Below, in pieces: positions 61,259 through 64,000 of a DNA stretch of 64,000 bases. The first letter of the stretch is position 1, and every line of letters starts with the position of its first letter. The notes beneath the pieces were generated by a model, which saw only the letters and a list, made by a program, of their open reading frames with translations, ran no database searches and was not told the DNA's origin. The stretch lies in assembly GCF_023715105.1 (NCBI RefSeq), contig NZ_JAMBNO010000013.1, forward strand, positions 62,001 through 126,000, read 5' to 3'. The translations under genes were made by a program, and so were the position numbers. This DNA is from Hydrogenophaga intermedia (lineage in GTDB: Bacteria; Pseudomonadota; Gammaproteobacteria; Burkholderiales; Burkholderiaceae_C).

Positions 61259-61867
61259 ATGGCCCGACCCAAGTCCGCTACCCACGATCTCAAACGCGAC
61301 CAGATCCTCGACGTCGCGGCCGAGTGCTTCGCACGACTGAGCTTTCCGGCCGCGAGCATGAACCACATTGCCCAGGCGTGTGGCACCAGCAAGGCGCGGC
61401 TGTACCACTACTACGAGAGCAAGGAAGCCATACTGTTCGATCTGCTCGACCGCTACACCCAGCGCCTGCTGGCGTTGATCGGAGAAGCCGAGGGCCGCGC
61501 GCAGCGCAAGAACCTGAGCGAGCGCGAAGCGCTGAACGAACTCGTGCGCGCCTTCCTGGCCGAGTACGAGAGCAGCGCCACGCGCCACGTGGCCCTCGTG
61601 TCGGACACCAAGTTCCTGGGCGAGGTGCAGCGCGAACTCATTCTGGACCGCCAGCGCGACGTGGTGGCGGCCTTCACCCGCTTCATCAAGCGCGCCTACC
61701 CCGAGCGCGTGACCCCGGCCAACCAGGCCGCGCTGGCCATGATGCTGTTCGGCATGATCAACTGGACCTTCACCTGGCTGCGTCCCGGCGGGCCGATGAG
61801 CTATGCGGGCTTTGCCGAGGAGGTGGTGGCGGTGATCGAAGGCGGGCTGGCGGGGCGGCGGCCGTGA
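61259..61867 (+). CDS. TetR-family repressor
   Basis: The 202-residue regulator has an N-terminal helix-turn-helix (DQILDVAAECFARLSFPAASMNHIA split, then CGTSKARLYHYYESKEAIL) and a helical ligand domain of the TetR C-terminal type. CACAAT lies 6 nt before the ATG, with no Shine-Dalgarno. The palindrome after its stop, before the MBL-fold gene, is a likely operator. PaaR-like function cannot be excluded. Confidence 0.92.
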   Translation: MARPKSATHDLKRDQILDVAAECFARLSFPAASMNHIAQACGTSKARLYHYYESKEAILFDLLDRYTQRLLALIGEAEGRAQRKNLSEREALNELVRAFLAEYESSATRHVALVSDTKFLGEVQRELILDRQRDVVAAFTRFIKRAYPERVTPANQAALAMMLFGMINWTFTWLRPGGPMSYAGFAEEVVAVIEGGLAGRRP

Positions 61868-61899
61868 CGTCCGTCGGGCCTTATTGATTTACGGATGTG

Positions 61900-61914
61900 A
61901 AACGAATTTCGTTT
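61900..61914. promoter_or_regulatory. 15-bp palindrome before the MBL-fold gene
   Basis: AAACGAA (61900-61906) and TTCGTTT (61908-61914) are exact reverse complements around one T. The site sits in an A+T-rich 83-bp gap just upstream of TTAAAAT, a plausible -10. The TetR gene upstream is the natural candidate to bind it. Confidence 0.65.
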
Positions 61915-61950
61915 AGTTAAAATTCATACATTCCCACGGAGACCACCCCC

Positions 61951-62931
61951 ATGAGCAAAGCCTTCGCCTCCCAGGCCGACCTTCAGGACAAGAAGATCAC
62001 CTTCGAGCAACTCAGCCCGCACTGCTGGGCCTACACCGCCGAGGGCGATCCGAACTCGGGCGTGATCATTGGCGAGAAGTTCATCATGGTGAGCGACGCC
62101 ACGGCCACGCCGGCCATGGCGCAAGACCTGATCGCGCGCATCCGCCAGGTCAGCGACAAGCCCATCAAGTACGTGCTGCTCACCCACTACCACGCGGTGC
62201 GCGTGCTGGGGGCCAGTGCCTACGTGGCCGAGGGCGCCACCGAGATCATTGCCAGCCGCGGCACGTACGAACTCATCGTGGAGCGCGGCGCCGAAGACAT
62301 GCAGAGCGAGATGGAGCGCTTTCCGCGCCTGTTCCGTGGCGCCGACACCGTGCCCGGCCTGACCTGGCCCACGATGGTCATCGGCGACGGCACAGCGGGC
62401 CGCCAAGGTTCACTCACCGTCGACCTGGGCGGTGTGAAGGTCGAGATCTGGCACCCCGGCCAGGGCCACACGCGCGGCGACACCATCGCCTGGGTGGAGA
62501 GCGAGAAGGTGCTGTTCAGCGGCGATCTGGTGGAGTACGAGGCCGGCGTCTACACCGGCGACGCCCAACTCGAAGAGTGGCCCGCCACGCTGGAGGCGCT
62601 GCGCGCGCTCAAGGCCGAGTACATCGTGCCCGGGCGCGGCGAGGCCATGAAGGGCAACGCCGACGTGAACAAGGCGCTCGACTACACGAAGCGCTGGGTC
62701 ACCACCCTGTTCCAGGCCGGCAAGGAAGCCGTGGCCGCCAACATGGACCTCAAGGCCGCCATGGCCCACGCCCGCAAGAGCATGGACCCGGTGTTCGGCC
62801 ACGTCTTCATCTACGAGCACTGCCTGCCCTTCGACGTGAGCCGCGCCTACGACGAAGCCAAGGGCATCAAGAACCCCCGCATCTGGACCGCTGAGCGGGA
62901 CAAGGAGATGTGGGCGGCCTTGCAGGCCTGA
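61951..62931 (+). CDS. MBL-fold hydrolase with altered metal motif
   Basis: A 326-residue metallo-beta-lactamase-fold protein. The first motif, normally H-x-H-x-D-H, reads H79-Y-H81-A-V83-R84, so the Asp and third His are replaced. Downstream a His-containing HPGQGHTRGD and FSGDLVEYEAG match the later ligands. A C-terminal helical extension contains FGHVFIYEHCLPFDVSRAYDE. It might use one metal or have another role. GGAG precedes the ATG. Probably controlled by the upstream TetR protein. Confidence 0.85.
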   Translation: MSKAFASQADLQDKKITFEQLSPHCWAYTAEGDPNSGVIIGEKFIMVSDATATPAMAQDLIARIRQVSDKPIKYVLLTHYHAVRVLGASAYVAEGATEIIASRGTYELIVERGAEDMQSEMERFPRLFRGADTVPGLTWPTMVIGDGTAGRQGSLTVDLGGVKVEIWHPGQGHTRGDTIAWVESEKVLFSGDLVEYEAGVYTGDAQLEEWPATLEALRALKAEYIVPGRGEAMKGNADVNKALDYTKRWVTTLFQAGKEAVAANMDLKAAMAHARKSMDPVFGHVFIYEHCLPFDVSRAYDEAKGIKNPRIWTAERDKEMWAALQA

Positions 62932-62990
62932 CCGCGCAGCGGTTGGGCCTACAAGCACCCAGCGGCCTTGCAGGCCTGACCGCGCAGCGG
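62914..62990. repeat. 29-bp direct repeat around the end of the MBL gene
   Basis: A 29-bp sequence starting GCGGCCTTGCAGGCCTGACC occurs at 62914-62942, across the stop codon, and again at 62962-62990, period 48 bp. A shorter 16-bp copy, CTTGCAGGCCTGACCG, appears at 63947-63962 across the stop of the last gene. Confidence 0.85.
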
Positions 62991-63111
62991 GTCCTGCCCG
63001 CAACGTTCATTCGAATGGATGACGTTCGGCAACCTTCATGATTACAAAACAATCATAAAGTATTAGTTTTGATACCATCATCGGCCTTCGATCTTGGTTG
63101 GTGGCGAATGT

Positions 63112-63399
63112 ATGGTGTCGTTTCTGCGTCTTGCTTTTGGGTCATTGATGGCGATCTGCACCATCGGCCCCGGCCTCGACTGGCTCTGGCAAGCCGTGAT
63201 GGGCGCGGATTCGAACCCACCCACCCTCTGGGTGCTCACATTTCTCACCATGGCGGCGATACTGGCGTTGATGGCGCGCTACTGTGGGCACCGCCAGCGT
63301 ATCCTGAGCGACGAGGTTGAACGTTGCTGCAAGGCGAAGTCGGAACTCGAGCGCCAGGTGCTGAAACACAGAAAATCATCTCATCGGAGAGGGCACTGA
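63112..63399 (+). CDS. Small membrane protein, unknown
   Basis: The 95-residue protein has two hydrophobic segments (FLRLAFGSLMAICTIGPGLDWLW, then LWVLTFLTMAAILALMARYC) and a basic, Glu/Lys-rich tail that may form a coiled coil. ATG 63112 is preferred over a TTG 18 bases upstream. Its stop overlaps the next start by one base (TGATG). No family recognised. Upstream is an A+T-rich 121-bp stretch. Confidence 0.6.
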   Translation: MVSFLRLAFGSLMAICTIGPGLDWLWQAVMGADSNPPTLWVLTFLTMAAILALMARYCGHRQRILSDEVERCCKAKSELERQVLKHRKSSHRRGH

Positions 63400-63959
63400 T
63401 GATCAATCTGCTCGTACTGCATGTGCTGATCTTTGTGGTGGCCGCAGCGGTCTTCTATCAATTGTTCTTGCGTGCGGCCCGGCTTCGGGCCCGCTTTCGT
63501 TTGTACGAGGTGCGCGACAAGCTGATCCTGCTCGTCGCGCAGGATCGGATGACGGAGGATCAGCCCGTCTTCAAGCATCTTTACGGTCGAGTCAACCAGT
63601 TGCTGCAGTCAACGCCTCATGTGGGCGTGGACGACATCCTTCAGGTGGTGCTTTCCCAGCGGCGCGATGAGGACTTTGATCACGCACTGGCGCAGGCGCG
63701 CATTCGCCTCGCGCGCTTGTCGAAAGACCCGGTGATGAACGACGACGCCGTGCGCACGGTGGTGCGCGAGTACTTTGCTGCGGTGGAGTACAGCATCCTC
63801 ACCCACAGCAGCTGGATGCGGGCATTTTTCCTCCTCTCGCGCTATCTCACTCAGCAACTGGCGGAGTCCCTGCTCAATCGGCTTGCGCCCAAGCAAGCGC
63901 GGCAAGTGGTTGCCAGCGCGCGGGTGTTCCACGACGCCGAAATGCACTTGCAGGCCTGA
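63399..63959 (+). CDS. Membrane-anchored helical protein, unknown
   Basis: A 186-residue protein: N-terminal membrane segment (LLVLHVLIFVVAAAVFYQLFL), then a soluble helical part with RFRLYEVRDKLILLVAQDRM and AVEYSILTHSSWMRAFFLLS. GGAGAGG precedes ATG 63399. Coupled to the small membrane protein before it. No family recognised; the two may form a complex. The last 41 bases of the window show nothing further. Confidence 0.65.
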   Translation: MINLLVLHVLIFVVAAAVFYQLFLRAARLRARFRLYEVRDKLILLVAQDRMTEDQPVFKHLYGRVNQLLQSTPHVGVDDILQVVLSQRRDEDFDHALAQARIRLARLSKDPVMNDDAVRTVVREYFAAVEYSILTHSSWMRAFFLLSRYLTQQLAESLLNRLAPKQARQVVASARVFHDAEMHLQA

Positions 63960-64000
63960 CCGTTCGTCACGGGCACATTCCCTTCGGTAAGCCGCCCTCG

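Noticed and set aside
61259..61867. TetR gene as the paa operon repressor
   Set aside because: It is 44 kb from the operon and has a different palindrome beside it; the link cannot be supported, though it is not excluded.

Overview
The window is chromosomal DNA from a high-G+C betaproteobacterium. The gene set points to Burkholderiales, most likely Comamonadaceae close to Hydrogenophaga: a SAH riboswitch before ahcY, a paaABCDE operon, DUF2917 and DUF6776 proteins, a TyrZ-type TyrRS and an excinuclease-A paralogue. No rRNA, tRNA, CRISPR array, transposase or phage module was seen. The sequence is gene-dense, with many 1 to 4 bp stop/start overlaps (ATGA or GTGA) that mark operons. Species assignment is inference.

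Layout. 1-9.9 kb: 3' part of a UvrA-type ATPase, an Lrp/AsnC regulator divergent from a lone AceE-like E1, a YkgJ-type protein, a membrane protein gene broken by a 7-bp tandem duplication, a small anchored coiled-coil protein, an MFS transporter and a HAD phosphatase. 9.9-13.6 kb: methyl-cycle block, with a SAH riboswitch and overlapping terminator, ahcY, tlyA-like and metF, then an RlpA-like lipoprotein. 13.6-17.6 kb: phenylacetyl-CoA epoxidase operon paaABCDE (minus strand) behind a perfect 26-bp palindrome, then the remnant of a CAP-domain gene. 17.9-24.5 kb: housekeeping genes rlmJ, rplM-rpsI, a DUF6776 protein, a bactofilin, erpA, an M23 peptidase and tyrS. 24.6-29.4 kb: a sensor kinase and FixJ-type regulator upstream of a secreted HbpS/GlcG-like protein and a secreted ankyrin protein, with an 18-bp palindrome in between; then a CDF exporter and dtd. 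29.4-36.3 kb: YegP, ybeY, an MliC-like lipoprotein and phoH on one strand, ruvAB and a SPOR protein on the other, then a DSD1-type PLP enzyme and a histidine phosphatase. 36.3-43.4 kb: a three-PAS hybrid kinase, a DUF4136 lipoprotein, ttcA, folB with a FolM-like reductase, a MidA-type methyltransferase, DUF2905 and trxC. 43.4-45.7 kb: a lower-G+C pair that looks like a type III secretion effector and its CesT-type chaperone. 45.7-52.4 kb: glk, two small unknowns, and an operon otsB-GH15-otsA-mscS coupling trehalose metabolism to a mechanosensitive channel. 52.5-60.6 kb: cca, a GST, a CsoR-type regulator, an NDUFA9-like protein, slt, 5-formyl-THF cyclo-ligase, and a LysR/EamA pair. 60.7-64 kb: DUF2917, a TetR regulator, a palindrome, an MBL-fold protein lacking two canonical metal ligands, a 29-bp direct repeat, and two unknown membrane proteins in A+T-richer DNA.

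The most interesting points are the effector/chaperone pair, the two-component system beside an HbpS-like protein, the 7-bp frameshifting duplication, the osmotic-stress operon, and several genes that have a -10-like box 6 to 8 nt before the start codon and no Shine-Dalgarno sequence, as expected for leaderless messages.
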